A DNA stretch of 64,000 nucleotides from Chlorops oryzae (GCA_020466095.1 CM035807.1:108765906-108829905), one strand, 5' to 3'; positions 11,501-23,339 are shown, counted from the first letter of the stretch. A program made the numbers and translations. The notes: generated by a model from the letters alone, not told the origin.

Positions 11501-12165
11501 ATGAAGGTGAAAGAAAAATTATTGCTCGCGATTTTCTTTCTAGTACTTTGTACACCAGCCGTTCTAGGATGGGTGAATATATGAGATAAACCTTTTGAAA
11601 GCTTCAGTTTCAAACTCACGGTCCGATCTATAAATTTGTGTAATTTTAGCGATCCTTCAAAATTATTTTGACGTCATTGGATTACAAATACAATGAGGAC
11701 TATGCTGATGTTAAGGCTCAGATCGTTAACAATTCCAATGGCGACACAGCCATCAATGTGGATGTTCGTGTGAAGAAGGAAATAAATGATTTGAGCTTGC
11801 ATCTTAATCTGGAAGTGGAGAATGACTCGGGGAACTTTACGACTTTGATCAATCGTGAAGTCAATTACTGCAATTTCATCAAAAGACGATCAATGGAGCC
11901 CGTTTTGCATCTGATCTACGACGATCTATTGAAACGTAATAGTAATTTCATCAAAGGCTGTCCAATCAGAACTGGAAACTATCTTATTCATGAATACCGC
12001 ACCGATGAAGAGAAACTGCCCAGCTATATTCCCGAAGCTATGTTCATTATTGAGGTTAAAACTTTTCTTCCCAAGAGCAAAAAAACTTTCTTCGGTGCGA
12101 AACTGGAGGGGAAGGTTGATAAGTCCAAAGGATTCGACAATTTAAAGCTATTTAGTTTGGGATAG
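11501..12165 (+). CDS. DUF1091 family secreted protein
   Basis: Two exons, 11501-11572 and 11650-12165 (TAG stop). The 77-bp intron has GTGAAT..TTTTAG ends and a phase 0 junction; the model gives 195 residues. The first exon is essentially the signal peptide (hydrophobic core LLLAIFFLVLC). The second exon carries the DUF1091 mark KGCPIRTGNYLIHEY. A polyadenylation signal AATAAA lies at 12326. The start at 11501 was chosen because it supplies a signal peptide in frame with the second exon, which has no suitable ATG of its own. It lies opposite the DUF1091 gene at 8.4-9.2 kb, and the two have different intron numbers. The biological role of the family is not known. Confidence 0.85.
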
Positions 12166-12331
12166 ACCTCAAGATGCGATCATTTGTTATAGATATTTCA
12201 ATACAAGTATATACATAAATGAGCACGTTTATACTAGAGAAGATTTCCGGCCTGTCATTGAAGAAGAGAAAGTTGTTGGTAAAACAGTTCAGATATTAAT
12301 ATTAGTGTCAAGTCAAAGTGGTTTTAATAAA

Positions 12332-12809
12332 CTTGGTTGCAATATTTTATTTTCCAACTTAATGAAATTAATTGTAATGAAAGTCAAGGTTCTCAATTAA
12401 ACTATTGTATGTTTGTATGCTGATGCGATCATTCGGTCATCAGAATATTGTCCAATGAACTGAAGTGATTATAATAAACATGAAGCCACGTGGATTGGCT
12501 AAGCTGATCACATTTGAAATGGGTTTTGTTTAGGAGAACGTTTTACTTTAATAAGTAGTGTAAGTCAAACGTCGATAATCAACTTCGTCATAGAGGTTTC
12601 TATTTTACGAATTTTCAAGCTTAATTATGCACACTTCTCTTAAAGTATCTTTTCTCTCTTCATTCCGACTGAAGGATTTTAACATCAGTTTATTGGCAAG
12701 CTGATCTTTAATGGTCTCTTTTCTACTTTTCCTTATAATTAATCGAACCTCATAACACTTCCTCTAATTCTCTTCTTTCCTCTAGCGAATCTCCGTCTCA
12801 ACTCTCTCT
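12332..12809. other. 3' flank of DUF1091 gene, no gene
   Basis: Follows the AATAAA at 12326. AT-rich sequence grading into pyrimidine-rich sequence that leads into the minisatellite; no gene seen. Confidence 0.5.
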
Positions 12810-13497
12810 ACCTACTTCTTACTTCACTACCTTCTCTCACTTCTCTCTACCTGCTCTTTAGCTCTCTCTTACCTCCTCTACTCTCTTCTCTACTCTCTCT
12901 CTACCTCTCTCTCTACCTCTCTCTTACCTCTCTCTCTACCTCTCTCTACCTCTCTCTCTACCTCTCTCTCTACCTCTCTCTCTACCTCTCTCTCTACCTC
13001 TCTCTCTACTCTCTCTCTACTCTCTCTCTACCTCTCTCTCTACCTCTCTCTCTACCTCTCTCTCTACTCTCTCTCTCTACCCTCTCTCTCCTCTCTCTAC
13101 TCTCTCTCTACCTCTCTCTCTACCTCTCTCTACCTCTCTCTCTACCTCTCTCTCTACCTCTCTCTCTACCTCTCTCTCTCCTCTCTCTCTACCTCTCTCT
13201 CTACCTCTCTCTCTACCTCTCTCTCACCTCTCTCTCTACCTCTCTCTCTACCTCTCTCTCTACCTCTCTCTCTACCTCTCTCTCTACCTCTCTCTCTACC
13301 TCTCTCTCTACCTCTCTCTACTCTCTCTCTCTACCTCTCTCTCTACCTCTCTCTCTACCTCTCTCTCTACCTCTCTCTACCTCTCTCTCTACCTCTCTCT
13401 CTACCTCTCTCTCTACCTCTCTCTCTACCTCTCTCTACCTCTACTCTCTCTCTCTACCTCTCTCTCTACCTCTCTCTACTCCTCTACCTCCTCTCTC

Positions 13498-13545
<48 letters not shown>

Positions 13546-13893
13546 ATCTCTACCTCGCTCTCACTCTCTCACTCTCTCTATCTCTACCTCGCTCTCACTC
13601 TCTCTATCTCTACCTCGCTCTCACTCTCTCTATCTCTACCTCACTCTCACTCTCTCTATCTCTACCTCGCTCTCACTCTCTCTATCTCTACCTCGCTCTC
13701 ACTCTCTCTATCTCTACCTCGCTCTCACTCTCTCTATCTCTACCTCGCTCTCACTCTCTCACTCTCTCTATCTCTACCTCGCTCTCACTCTCTCTCTCTC
13801 TACCTCGCTCTCACTCTCTATATCTCTATTTCGCTCTCACTCTCTCGCTCTCTCACTCTCTCACTCTCTCAATCTCACTCTCTCACTCTCTCA
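12810..13893. repeat. CTCTCTAC pyrimidine minisatellite, about 1.1 kb
   Basis: More than 100 units based on CTCTCTAC with 6-10 bp length variants. In the last third (from about 13540) it changes to a longer compound unit of the type CTCTATCTCTACCTCGCTCT. One strand is almost pure pyrimidine, so the tract could form triplex DNA. Unit drift suggests growth by slippage and unequal exchange. Confidence 0.95.
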
Positions 13894-15786
13894 TCTCAGG
13901 CTCCCACGCTCCCTCACCCTACGTCACTCGTTCTCCCTATCTCTCCAACTCTCTGTGGCTCTCTTCTTCTCGCTCTCCTTCGCTTAGCAATCCATTTTTA
14001 TTGCAATTTTAATGCATATTTTTTCAAACCGTTTCAATTCAAAGCCCGAAAATCTGCGATTTTTTCCACAATTCCTGCCGCGGCTATTAATTTCAAAATA
14101 GATGGATAGATAGAAAGTGGCAAAAAAAATTCGATAAATTTACAAATACAAAAGCATATTGCCAGTAAAAAATTTCGGCTATAACCCGCTATCATGGTCG
14201 CTAAGCCGGCAGTGTAGCAACAAACAAAATACGGAAAGCGGAAAATATTTTTGTTGTTTCCAATTCCCCAAAACACTCGAAATAAAATAAAATAAAATAA
14301 AATAAAATGAAAATAAAAAAGGACGAATGTTACTCAAGAGGCGCAGCTAGTCAGATCCGAGTGGTAGGTACCCTACATGAGGTAATTTGTGCGGAGCATT
14401 TTGGACGGGGAATAAAAGGAGGCAAGAAGCGTTTATTTTTTTCTTGCACTTGCCAAAATCGAAAATCCCTTTTCCCACTTTTACAGATGGAGATGGATTT
14501 GAAGCATTGAGTTGGATAGGGAGAATGTTTTTGTTGCAGCTGTTATGATAGGTACAATTCGTTTTAGCTTTGGCATTGTTGTTATTGTTGTTGCCGTCGC
14601 CACTGCTACGCCATGCTCCAAAACAAGTTGCGGACAACCACCGCTGCCGGTGTCTGCCACCGAACGTGCAACTATCGAATCATGGAGCTCCCCAAACTGC
14701 AGCGGACACGGACACACACACACACACACACACACACGCATGCATGTGGCTATTTGCGAGAGTGCTTAAAATGTATTTTGGAATATAACCAAAAATTTAT
14801 ATCCGTTTTCCGTTTCAGTTTTCCTACGGCATGGTAACCCCGGCTCAGCCGTAGCAGGCGCACAGTATGCGGTGGCGCTGCCGATGCTGTTGCCGTTGCC
14901 GTTGTATATTGTTGTTGTTACTATTGTGTGCGAATGCAACGGAAGAAAAAAAATTGTTGTCGCTACATGTAAACACACACAAATACACGCACACATACGC
15001 ACACACCGAATTTATGCAGTCGTTGGGGTTTTTCGGTGGGGGAATCGACGAAAAAGTATTTCAGTCTTTTGGCAATACACGCACCTACAACGTATCCATC
15101 CTTCACATAGTTACATCAACATGCATACACACAGTTCATATATGTGTTTGTTTTTAACTTGTTTACCCTCCAACATCCCCTCCCCCTTTTTTGTTGCTAT
15201 TATTTCCGTTTTATTTGTTGCTGTTGGCGTTGGCGTTGGCGATGTTGTTGATTCGGTTAAAAACAGAAATCGTGCGATTGCCATGTGCACTTGTGTCGGG
15301 TGCCTTTTTGTTCAACAAAATGGCTCCTTTGGAAACCCTTGTTGTTGATATTATGGTGTTTTTCGGTCGATTAAGTATGTATGAGTATAGCGCCGAACAC
15401 ACACACACACACACAACACACAAACAGAGAGTGTGCTCGAATGCAGGAACATCGTTGATTACATGCAGCTCGGAAAACCCACAACCTAAACTAAGGAAAT
15501 AAGAAAATGCGGAAGAGAGGAATGGTCTCAACCTCACTTTAAAATGATGCAATAAGTTTTGTGTCCTCAAACGACCACAAATTTGTTTTTGTTGCTCGCT
15601 TTTGTCCCTCCTTTTTTCCTTCATTTTAAATTATTTTATTGACATTTTCCAATGCTTTAAACCATGGGGGGGCATGTCAAAATAAGACCCATGTTTGATT
15701 ACTCGTCAATTTTTCCACAAGGAACACTATTGTTATCAGTTCAAAAAAAATTACGAACATTGCGATTGAATCCACACACATATATA
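13894..15786. other. Intergenic with simple repeats, no gene
   Basis: Contains (AATAA)n near 14281, (CA)n at 14712-14738 and 15398-15420, and many GTTGTTG runs. Frames open here on both strands are low-complexity and have no recognisable domain. The GTTGTTGCCG-type composition resembles fly regulatory or untranslated DNA, but no exon can be fixed. Confidence 0.5.
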
Positions 15787-15910
15787 CAGTGTACTCTCCC
15801 TTGTGGACGTAAAAATATGTCCGCTTAAAAGGAAACTATTTGAGAAGCAAGAACCCTAGAGCATTCCCAAAAAGTATCCGTTTGACAGAGGTGTTCGCAA
15901 GAGTACACTG
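15787..15910. mobile_element. pogo-like MITE, 124 bp
   Basis: Ends CAGTGTACTCTCCCTTG and CAAGAGTACACTG are inverted with one extra pair of bases on the left, and TA lies on both sides. It shares only the CAG..ACTCTC terminus with the 173-bp family, so it is a related but separate family. Confidence 0.75.
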
Positions 15911-16357
15911 TACAAGATTTCAATGGACTTTCAATATTTGGGAGTCTTAAGTGTTGCCTTTTATGCGACCTCTGAATACATTCCTATACCATATATATCA
16001 AGGAAAAATCCGACCTACTCAGGATTACCCTGTAGTCAACCGAGCTACCACAAAACTAGCGATTTCACCAATCACAGGTCGCGGTTATCAGTCCTTTCCC
16101 TATCCACAAAGCTGTCGAATTTAACATGGCGATGTCATTGCCAGGGACGGGTCGTCATTGTAAATGTTATCTTTGGCCTACCTAAAACTTTCCTAGCGAA
16201 GTTTAATTAGGGAATGATGCGCACCGTGGCACATGATGGATCTATAGCGAATGCAGATATGTGCTTTCCCTAGTAGAGGCGTGCAGCTATTCAGCTAGGA
16301 AGGTCGACGAATCACTTCGCCGGTTGAATAGCACTAATGTTTAGGGCATGGAAGAGG
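15911..16357. other. Intergenic, nothing recognised
   Basis: No gene or repeat boundary was found. Confidence 0.4.
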
Positions 16358-16365
16358 ATCGAATG

Positions 16366-17282
16366 TAGAGCTGTAAAATATCGTTACTATTCGGTAAAAA
16401 AAATAACGATTACTGTAGTCAGTAATCAATAACGTCTCGTTACTTGTACCTTTTTGACACACATGCCGATGATTGGCTGATGATTGCCGGATTAATTGGG
16501 TATTGAAATAATGGGTCCGCAAAACAGTATGGTATAAGAGTGCGTTGAGTTGATATTTGATTACTGAATAAGGTGAATGGGTGAAGATTCAAAGAGCATG
16601 AGGGATTTTTTTTTGACTATGTTAGATGGCTGGGTCTCTGTTCGAGTCACATCAGCCAGTGATTTAATTGTCATGATTCATGAGGAAGCTTATATTACAT
16701 TATCAACCTTGGGTTATTCAGTGAATGAATGAACAATATTTAAAAATATCCCAGAAAAATCTGCTTCGAAATGTTACCAACACAAATGCAAGTATTTTGA
16801 TGTTCACTCACACATATGCGATTTCCAACGTGCAAGAGCGGGATAGTTGCTACATGTACACAAAATGTTTTCGAATAAAGTTCCCGATGCCCATTCAGCT
16901 TTACCAAGAAACATTCCTGGAAAAATTCCGAGAAAATTTGGAAAATTTACCAGAAACGTGATTTGCTGGGTATATAACGAGTACTCAGTAATGAGTACTG
17001 AGTAACGATTACTTGACGAAAAGTAACGAATACAATCGAGTATATCACGAGTACTCAGTAATGAGTACTGAGTAACGATTACTTGACGTAAAAGTAACGA
17101 ATACAATCGAGTATATAACGAGTACTCAGTAATGAGTACTGAGTAACGATTACTTGACGAAAAGTAACGAATACAATCGATTATATAACGAGTACTCAGT
17201 AATGAGTACTGAGTAACGATTACTTGACGAAACGTAACGAATACAATCGAGTAGTGTAAATTTTTGCATTTTTACAGCTCTA
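16366..17282. mobile_element. Non-autonomous hAT-type element with internal array, 917 bp
   Basis: Ends are TAGAGCTGTAAAA and the inverse TTTTACAGCTCTA. They are flanked by a perfect 8-bp direct repeat ATCGAATG (16358-16365 and 17283-17290), the target duplication size of hAT transposons. The right part is a four-copy 70-bp tandem array. Short TAACGATTAC motifs of the array unit also occur near the left end (about 16380-16420). No transposase frame is present, so it must have been moved by an enzyme encoded elsewhere. Confidence 0.9.
16969..17251. repeat. 70-bp tandem repeat, 4 copies, palindromic core
   Basis: Four units of about 70 bp, each containing the perfect palindrome AGTACTCAGTAATGAGTACT followed by GAGTAACGATTACTTGACG. 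Units differ at one or two positions. Such subterminal palindromic units are typical transposase-binding or foldback modules; that role here is inference. Confidence 0.95.
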
Positions 17283-17982
17283 ATCGAATGAATTCACCAG
17301 GCCCCCAAATCTAATAAAATTCGAAATTTTATGAGGTTTGTGCATTTCTACATTGATTGCGTGCTTTCCACTACTTGGCATCACTGAAGTAAGATGTAGT
17401 GAGTCATGGGAGAGCACAAATATGTACTTACTCACCAACAGTGAAAAAAGGGCTTCATAGATTTGATTGTGAACAGTAAAATTGCTAGTCACCAAAGACT
17501 GGCATAATAGCAGGTCACATACAATTTCGATGGCGACCTACTGACCACAGGGCTAATACAGTTCAACCGAATTGGTAGGAAAGTTTTTAGATCATTTTAA
17601 AAATTTTGCGCCCCCAGCAGTTGTGAAAACAAAAAATCATTACACGTGTTCTTGAAAAAAGTTTGGCCGCCCCTGGTTAAGATCTATAAATCACTGGGAA
17701 GTCCGTTTCATTCGCAGTGTCATTTCTGAATAATTTCGAAGAGACGATTTGAAAGCCGATGGCATTCTATGAAAGCACAATAATCCTTGTAGGATGCAGT
17801 GACGTGGAGACTTGGTTCCGAAACCCAACGCCAATCTACACCGAGAGAAAAAGGTAGTTATATTAACTGAAAAAGCAGGTTAAAATAACCGAGTTCACCG
17901 TTAATTGTTAACTTATGTACAGTAGCGGTCAATTCAACAGTACAAACACAATCAATAAGGATATAACTATCTGATGGTTGAT

Positions 17983-18055
17983 ATAGCGGCCGAGCCTTGA
18001 ACCACTGACCTCCACTTCGCTGGGTGAACGTCTTAACCATTACGCTAAACGAACG
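17983..18055 (-). repeat. tRNA-like module A
   Basis: On the minus strand GTTTAGCGTAATGGTTAAGA resembles a tRNA 5' part with an A box, and GGTTCAAGGCTC sits where a B box is expected. The B box deviates from consensus and no clean cloverleaf was drawn, so this is a derivative, not a working tRNA gene. Confidence 0.55.
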
Positions 18056-18274
18056 AATTTAATTTGTTGGTCAAAATGCTCACTTGAGCTTATGGTTGCT
18101 CAAGTTTTGGGGAACGTGCTTAAGGAATTGTTTCACTCCCAAAATTTTTTGCTTGAAAATGAACCATTAAAAAAAAATTAAATAAATTAAAACCTTAAAA
18201 ATTTAGGAGAACATTTTTGTCTTCCAAAACAACACAAAAAAAAAACTGTAATTAAAAAAAAAATCAGAAAAATT

Positions 18275-18354
18275 CCCGCCGCCAGCAGGGATAGAACCCC
18301 GAAGCTCACGACTGTCGAGTCACAGTTTAAACAACTGAGCTATCGAAACCTCCG
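18275..18354 (-). repeat. tRNA-like module B
   Basis: On the minus strand an A box TAGCTCAGTTG and a B box GGTTCTATCCC are spaced as in a tRNA with a lengthened middle. This is the better preserved of the two modules in the element. It probably derives from a tRNA gene with a TAGCTCAG D-arm; the amino acid is not assignable. Confidence 0.65.
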
Positions 18355-18547
18355 GAGACGGTTGATCAGAATGCGAACTTATACGTCTAAGTGAACGAAA
18401 GCGAATTTGAACATAAAAAGTAACTGTTTTTCAACTGTTCATTTGACTGCCTTTTTCAGTGCATTTAACGCGGAATACAGTTTATTTGACCACTCTTACT
18501 TTAACTGTTCTAAGTAGTTGATTTAACTGTTGTTATTTCTCTCGGTG

Positions 18548-20074
18548 TAATGTATGTCTAATCTAATGAAAGCTCGGTCCCGGCGGCAACCATTTCTTAC
18601 ACAGGTATCTATCTACAAAGAGAGTTTTGTCTCTTCTCCGTTCTTCCCTCACCATCAAACCAATTTTGTCGCCTTTGACGTACAATAAGTTGCCACATTC
18701 CCAGTCCGTCATGGTCGGATAATATAAGAAATTAATCCGGGTTAAAACAATAACCAAAAATTATAGTTAAAAGCCAAGGAAGTTTGAGTGATTTTCCATT
18801 TGAATCGATCAGTTTTCTCTCAGTGCGTTTCGATAAAAGGAATTAAAAATAAAATTCCTTCTATGAACGAACCAAAACGAGCAAATTTTGAGCCATCTCG
18901 GAGTAAATAAATCACGGAATTGAAGCAAAAACATATTCTGTGGAAAGTCGTGTTTTTATTTTTATTATTTTTGCACTTCTTTGTTTACTTTTTTGAAACG
19001 CACATAATTTGAAACGTGATTTTGTGCTCTTCCGAGGCGCTCTGCACATGTGTTTCAGTCAATTTTAGCGAATCTTACCCAGAAACGGCAAAGAAAACCA
19101 ACGTTCGCTCAGATGTTGCGGTCTCGAGGACTCGTCAAAACAAAAACGCCTGCAATTCTTTTGTAAAAGCACGTACACTGCTATTTCTTTGAGGTTCCCA
19201 AAAGGAAGACAAAAAAAAAAAACACAAAAAATAGCAACAACAAAAAAAACCACTCAGCTTTCCGCACTTTTTGTTTATCGATTTTTTCGCAATATCCTGC
19301 AGTGCTTTTTTTTGGGCAAAAATCGGGAATAAGTATATATTCACGTGTGCACGGCGATGTACGTAAAAGGAACAAAATCCCTTAACGGCATATTTTCCGA
19401 ATTTTTTTTCTTTTTCTTTTTGTTTTTCCTAAAGCGCCTTTTCCGACGATGCGCGCTGCGAAGCACAAGGAAATCTCGACCACTGAAATGGAAATATGGC
19501 AAAAAGGAATCAAAAGAAATAAAACGTGAAAGCCAAGAAACCACTTGAGAAATTTATATGCGTTTGTATGTATGAACAAAATAAAAATAATATGCCCACA
19601 AAATTCGATGGTGGTGGGCCTCTGGTCTCACGTATATGTTCTTATGAGTGTACATAGTTCGCCACCACGAACGCCACGACGATGATGACGACGACAACGA
19701 CGACCATCGCGACGAGGCAGAGAAAATCAAAGCGAAATCGAAAAGGAGAAACAAAAACAAAAGCAAAAGCACAGGCTATAAGAAAATTGTATGAAAACCC
19801 TAAAAGGATACACCATGCTGCGAAACAATTTGAAAATGAAATGCAGCGAAACGTCTCCAAGGATGTTCAACTTTCCATACGAAATTCACCTCACGAAAAG
19901 GACGAAAAATCAACAACACAAAAAACAAAGCGATTTTTTTTTTTTTTTTTTTTGTAAACGCCTGAAAAGGATAATGCTTCAAAAGGATAATCAACCCAAA
20001 AGCGTGTTGGAGTCAAACAATAACCAAAAAGAGAGCCAACTGAAGCAATATGAGAGCAAGGCAGGACAAACAGA

Positions 20075-20106
<32 letters not shown>

Positions 20107-21830
20107 TTCACCAGAGAGAAAGGCGAACGAGAGTGGAATGGAAGAAAAAGCCTACGAAGCTTGCGGTCGGTCCCTTAGTCCTTTTCACCACAGCATGCAT
20201 GCGCTTACGATTCAAGATAGTGTTGCCATGGTAGGAAAAATAACAACGAATTTTGTTTACACCTTCTCTGGCAAGACAATTTATGGAAAAACAATTTAAT
20301 TGGAATTCGAATACGAGGCGATTTCTAGGCCTATTTTGATAACATTTTACTTTGATATTCTTTAATGTAACCCTGCCTAATGTCGTTCAGAACTGTCGAC
20401 GTGGCAACAATGCCAAACTATTGCCATCACCATCACCATCACCAGCGCGCCACCCCTTTCTCACTCTCTCTCTCTCTCTCTCACACTCCAGAAGCGAAGG
20501 ACCGAACAGCTGCCGCGGAGAATAAGCTTGTAAACCGTGCTGTACATGTGCGTATTGTATGCACGCGACCAGAACGAATAAAAAGAAGACAACGACAACA
20601 GAGAATAGTGCGGCAAAGTAACGTCAGTCATTCCCACCAAATGTCCTTAACGCCAGCGCTAGTTTTTTTTATTGTTTTCGTTGTTTTTTTTTTTTTTGTG
20701 CTTCATTCTTTCGTTCGTCGTTCCTTTCTTTCATTGTATTTTTGTTAGTGTTTTGTTGGCAGCGCTAGTCCAACCACGAAGCGACCAAAAGCGAAACGAA
20801 AGGACGACAGGACGACAGGACCCGCACCCGAAATTTTCGTACACACTGCAGAAAAATCAATGAAAATGTCTTTGAGCAAGACATGCGTGTGTTGGTTGTT
20901 TGTTGTAATTGTTGTATTCGTTTGTTTGTTTGTTTGTTTGTTTATGCATGTTTGCATGTCAGAAAGATAAGAATATTTCTTTTCTCTTAAAACGAACTCG
21001 ATTGATGTCTAAAAATTGAATGAACGGTGGGACAATTCTGATTGGTTTTCTCTTCGGTTAAATTTTTTTTCTTTTTTGTCGTGAATGCATTTTTATCTCG
21101 AATTTCGGGTCAACCGATTCTTTTGACGGTGGTTGAAATGCTTCAAGGGCTCTGATAAATTTTTCATTTTTAAAAATAAACAATCCTAAACACACAAACA
21201 CAGACACACACACACACACCCGCATAAGAGGCAAATGTAAATATTAACATATATATATATATATTGAATTTCATTACTTGATTCATTTGAAATATCCTCC
21301 TCATTTATCCATATTATTGCGGATTTCCCATGCTGCAGACTCAGTTCGGATTTTTGTTTGGTTTTCGACGATTTTTGATTTTTGGTTTTATTTTCTTTTT
21401 CTTCTTTTTCTTTTTTTTTTTTGATAGAATTTTAGGGCAACATAAAAACAAACAACACAATTTACTTGAAACTCTTTTTTCTCTCAATTTATTATTTTAT
21501 TATTATTTTATCGATTCACTTTCGACTCTGTCACACTGTAGGCATAAATTCTTCCGCAAACAAACAAAACAACAAAACTTTTTACGAACGCGGCCGGAAT
21601 TCAGATTTTCATTTGGATCGAATCTTGTTTCAGAATTATTTAATTAATCACTCTCAGATCGACTTTTACGCGTGCAACTGAAACTGTCAGGCGAATTCAG
21701 TCGCAAAATTGATTAAAAAACAAAAATTCATATTTTTCTCCGCTGCCACATTCTAACGGTTCGACTTTACTTTTACCATTGCACTCGGATTCCGTTCCGC
21801 AAGTAATTTTTCGATTTCGTTTTCAACTCC
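18548..21830. other. Intergenic or untranslated region, no gene fixed
   Basis: Contains long T and A runs, (GA)n at 20078-20101, CATCAC repeats at 20425-20440, TGTT repeats near 20920 and (CA)n near 21200. About 19020-19560 and 20380-20870 are richer in GC and could include untranslated exons or regulatory DNA of a gene reaching outside the window. No domain-bearing frame is present. Confidence 0.45.
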
Positions 21831-21834
21831 GAAT

Positions 21835-22133
21835 AGGGATGGGCTGAAAATATCGATTGGCTTTAAACTTCGATACGCTAATTATGAGTGATATTTTTTT
21901 ATTTTGATATATCGGAAATTGATACGTAAAATCCAATATGGAAGAACGATATTTGAAATATTTAGAGCAAAATTACTTTTAAGAAACATATATGAAATTA
22001 AGCATAAAAAAATTCATAGCATACGTATAAAACCCAGAGTGAGTTCTTTTGATATCAATATTGTGTTGAGGTATCGATATTTTTAGTCGAAATATTGCAG
22101 AATCGATATTTTGTTCGAAAGCGAACATTCCTA
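21835..22133. mobile_element. Possible decayed hAT-like relic
   Basis: The left end TAGGGATGGGCTGAAAATAT and the inverse of the right end, TAGGAATGTTCGC, share a hAT-like start, and the interior is full of ATATCGAT variants. No target duplication is evident. Weak call. Confidence 0.3.
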
Positions 22134-22180
22134 GCGAACATCAGCTGATGCTGTCAACGAGTTTACGCCATATATAACTA

Positions 22181-22348
22181 TATATGACACTCTCCATTTT
22201 GGTTCTTTTCACCATGGTTTCGTGTACTCACCAAAATGAGCATTTTTCAGTTAGGTACTCACCAAGAGTATTTCTCTTTCGCTCTTTTTTTGCCTGCCGA
22301 GTGCCATCTCTTTCTTACTGGCGCGAGATGTCCTATGAGACTGATACA
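22181..22348. mobile_element. TATATGTCACTC-family MITE, copy 1
   Basis: Ends TATATGACACTC and GAGACTGATACA. The interior (ACTCACCAAAATGAGCAT, CTTTTTTTGCCTGCCGAGT) is the reverse complement of the better preserved copy at 26785-26998. Confidence 0.7.
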
Positions 22349-22385
22349 TCCCCGAAAATTCTGTTAAACAATTGTTATTCATGAA

Positions 22386-22490
22386 GTAAAAAGCTTGAAA
22401 AAGTGGAAGTGTAAACTTTTTCATACAAAATTTCATTCATTATTTTTTTTAGCTTCCTTGATTTACGAATTTTCGAGGTTTTCGGGTCAA
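22386..22490 (-). repeat. Dispersed repeat with a shared peptide frame, copy 1
   Basis: Matches 46935-47045 (same orientation) and 61085-61190 (reverse). The central TTCATACAAAATTTCATTCA is identical in all three. On the minus strand it begins RKPRKFVNQ and then meets a frameshift or stop, whereas the other copies stay open through the AKKLMNEILYEKF block. Confidence 0.6.
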
Positions 22491-22626
22491 CGGGATTAAG
22501 GGAAACCCCTAAAATGTAATTTTTCTTCTCGATTCAAAACAAATAAAAAAAAACAATTGTTGACTCAATCCAAATGCCGTTTTAACAGTAAAATAATCAC
22601 TAAAATTCTATTAAAAATTATTTTAA

Positions 22627-22857
22627 TTAAAGAAAAGCCATCAGTGTTTGCAGATTTTTAATAAAATTTTTCTTTCGCATCCAGCGCCGAATATTCATAT
22701 TTCTCATTGTTTTCCAAGAACTATGCGAACTCCCGCGAAAACTTTTAATACGACGCTTCCTTTGCTGTGTGGGTATTACTCTTGTTGCATTTTCCGTAGT
22801 TAAGATTACACCGCTGGATTTTTGGTCCAACCACACGCTCCCCCGTTGACTGTGGTG
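22627..22857 (-). CDS. Possible terminal coding exon, unidentified
   Basis: Not recognised. On the minus strand a pyrimidine-containing tract ending TTATTTTCTTAG is followed by 76 open codons and TAA at 22627. The peptide is basic (QQRKRRIKSFRG, RRWMRKKNFIKN) with no known domain. If real it is the last exon of a gene whose upstream exons I could not place. A chance open frame in AT-rich DNA remains quite possible. Confidence 0.25.
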   Translation of the reverse strand, partial: HHSQRGSVWLDQKSSGVILTTENATRVIPTQQRKRRIKSFRGSSHSSWKTMRNMNIRRWMRKKNFIKNLQTLMAFL

Positions 22858-23044
22858 CTAAGAAAATAATAAACCTCTTATATATATACATATGTATATA
22901 GAGTCGATTTAATTTACCCAAATAACTTTTAATTCATTTCCGCTCATTTTTTAATAAATATAGAAAAAACGTAGACTAAAAATTTAAAATAAAATTATTT
23001 AGAATATCTTGAGAAAATAAATTCGTCCGCTCAATTTTTGTAAC

Positions 23045-23339
23045 ATGAATATAACGACGTTGCTTACTTTGAAATTTTTTGGAAAATATTTAAAATTATG
23101 CATGAAAAAGTTATTTGGAGAAACATGTTCCAAAATCCTTTTTCTTTCCTTTCTCCTGAGGAAGGTACTCAGCTCACATTGATAGGACTATATTCCTATC
23201 TTTGTTGGTACAGTTGAAAAAGGCCAACAAGTTCCGGACCGTATTTTATGACAATGCGGATGTTTTCCAGGTCATTGCCGAAGATTACGTTGTGCTGTTC
23301 CGTTTTCGGGAGCATTGTTATCGAGTTACTATTGGTTAA
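23045..23339 (+). CDS. Possible two-exon small protein (81 aa)
   Basis: Not recognised. ATG at 23045 gives 40 codons to a donor AAG|GTACTC at 23165; a 49-bp intron ends TTGGTACAG at 23213; then 41 codons run to TAA at 23339. The junction is phase 0. The second exon has balanced third positions and reads ANKFRTVFYDNADVFQVIAE. The same segment is also open on the opposite strand from a well-placed ATG at 23315, so strand is uncertain. The intron is near the lower size limit for flies. Confidence 0.25.
23196..23315 (-). CDS. Possible small ORF (39 aa), antisense alternative
   Basis: Not recognised. ACAATG at 23315 opens a 39-residue frame (MLPKTEQHNVIFGNDLEN...) ending TAG at 23196. A TATCGATA motif lies about 165 bp upstream of this start, which fits a DRE-driven promoter in this direction. 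It overlaps the plus-strand alternative completely, and at most one is likely to be translated. It could also be the first coding exon of a longer gene, but no good donor keeps the frame. Confidence 0.3.
   Translation of the reverse strand: MLPKTEQHNVIFGNDLENIRIVIKYGPELVGLFQLYQQR

Larger units (their letters stand above)
17839..18547. mobile_element. TIR element carrying two tRNA-like modules, 709 bp
   Basis: Perfect 12-bp inverted ends CACCGAGAGAAA and TTTCTCTCGGTG, with further inverted similarity inside (AACTGAAAAAGCAG near 17867 against CTGCCTTTTTCAGT near 18449). Two tRNA-like modules lie inside, both read on the minus strand (see separate entries). No clear target duplication was found and no protein is encoded. 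Confidence 0.65.

Noticed and set aside
16969..17251. CRISPR-like array
   Set aside because: Units are directly adjacent without unique spacers, in a eukaryotic transposon.
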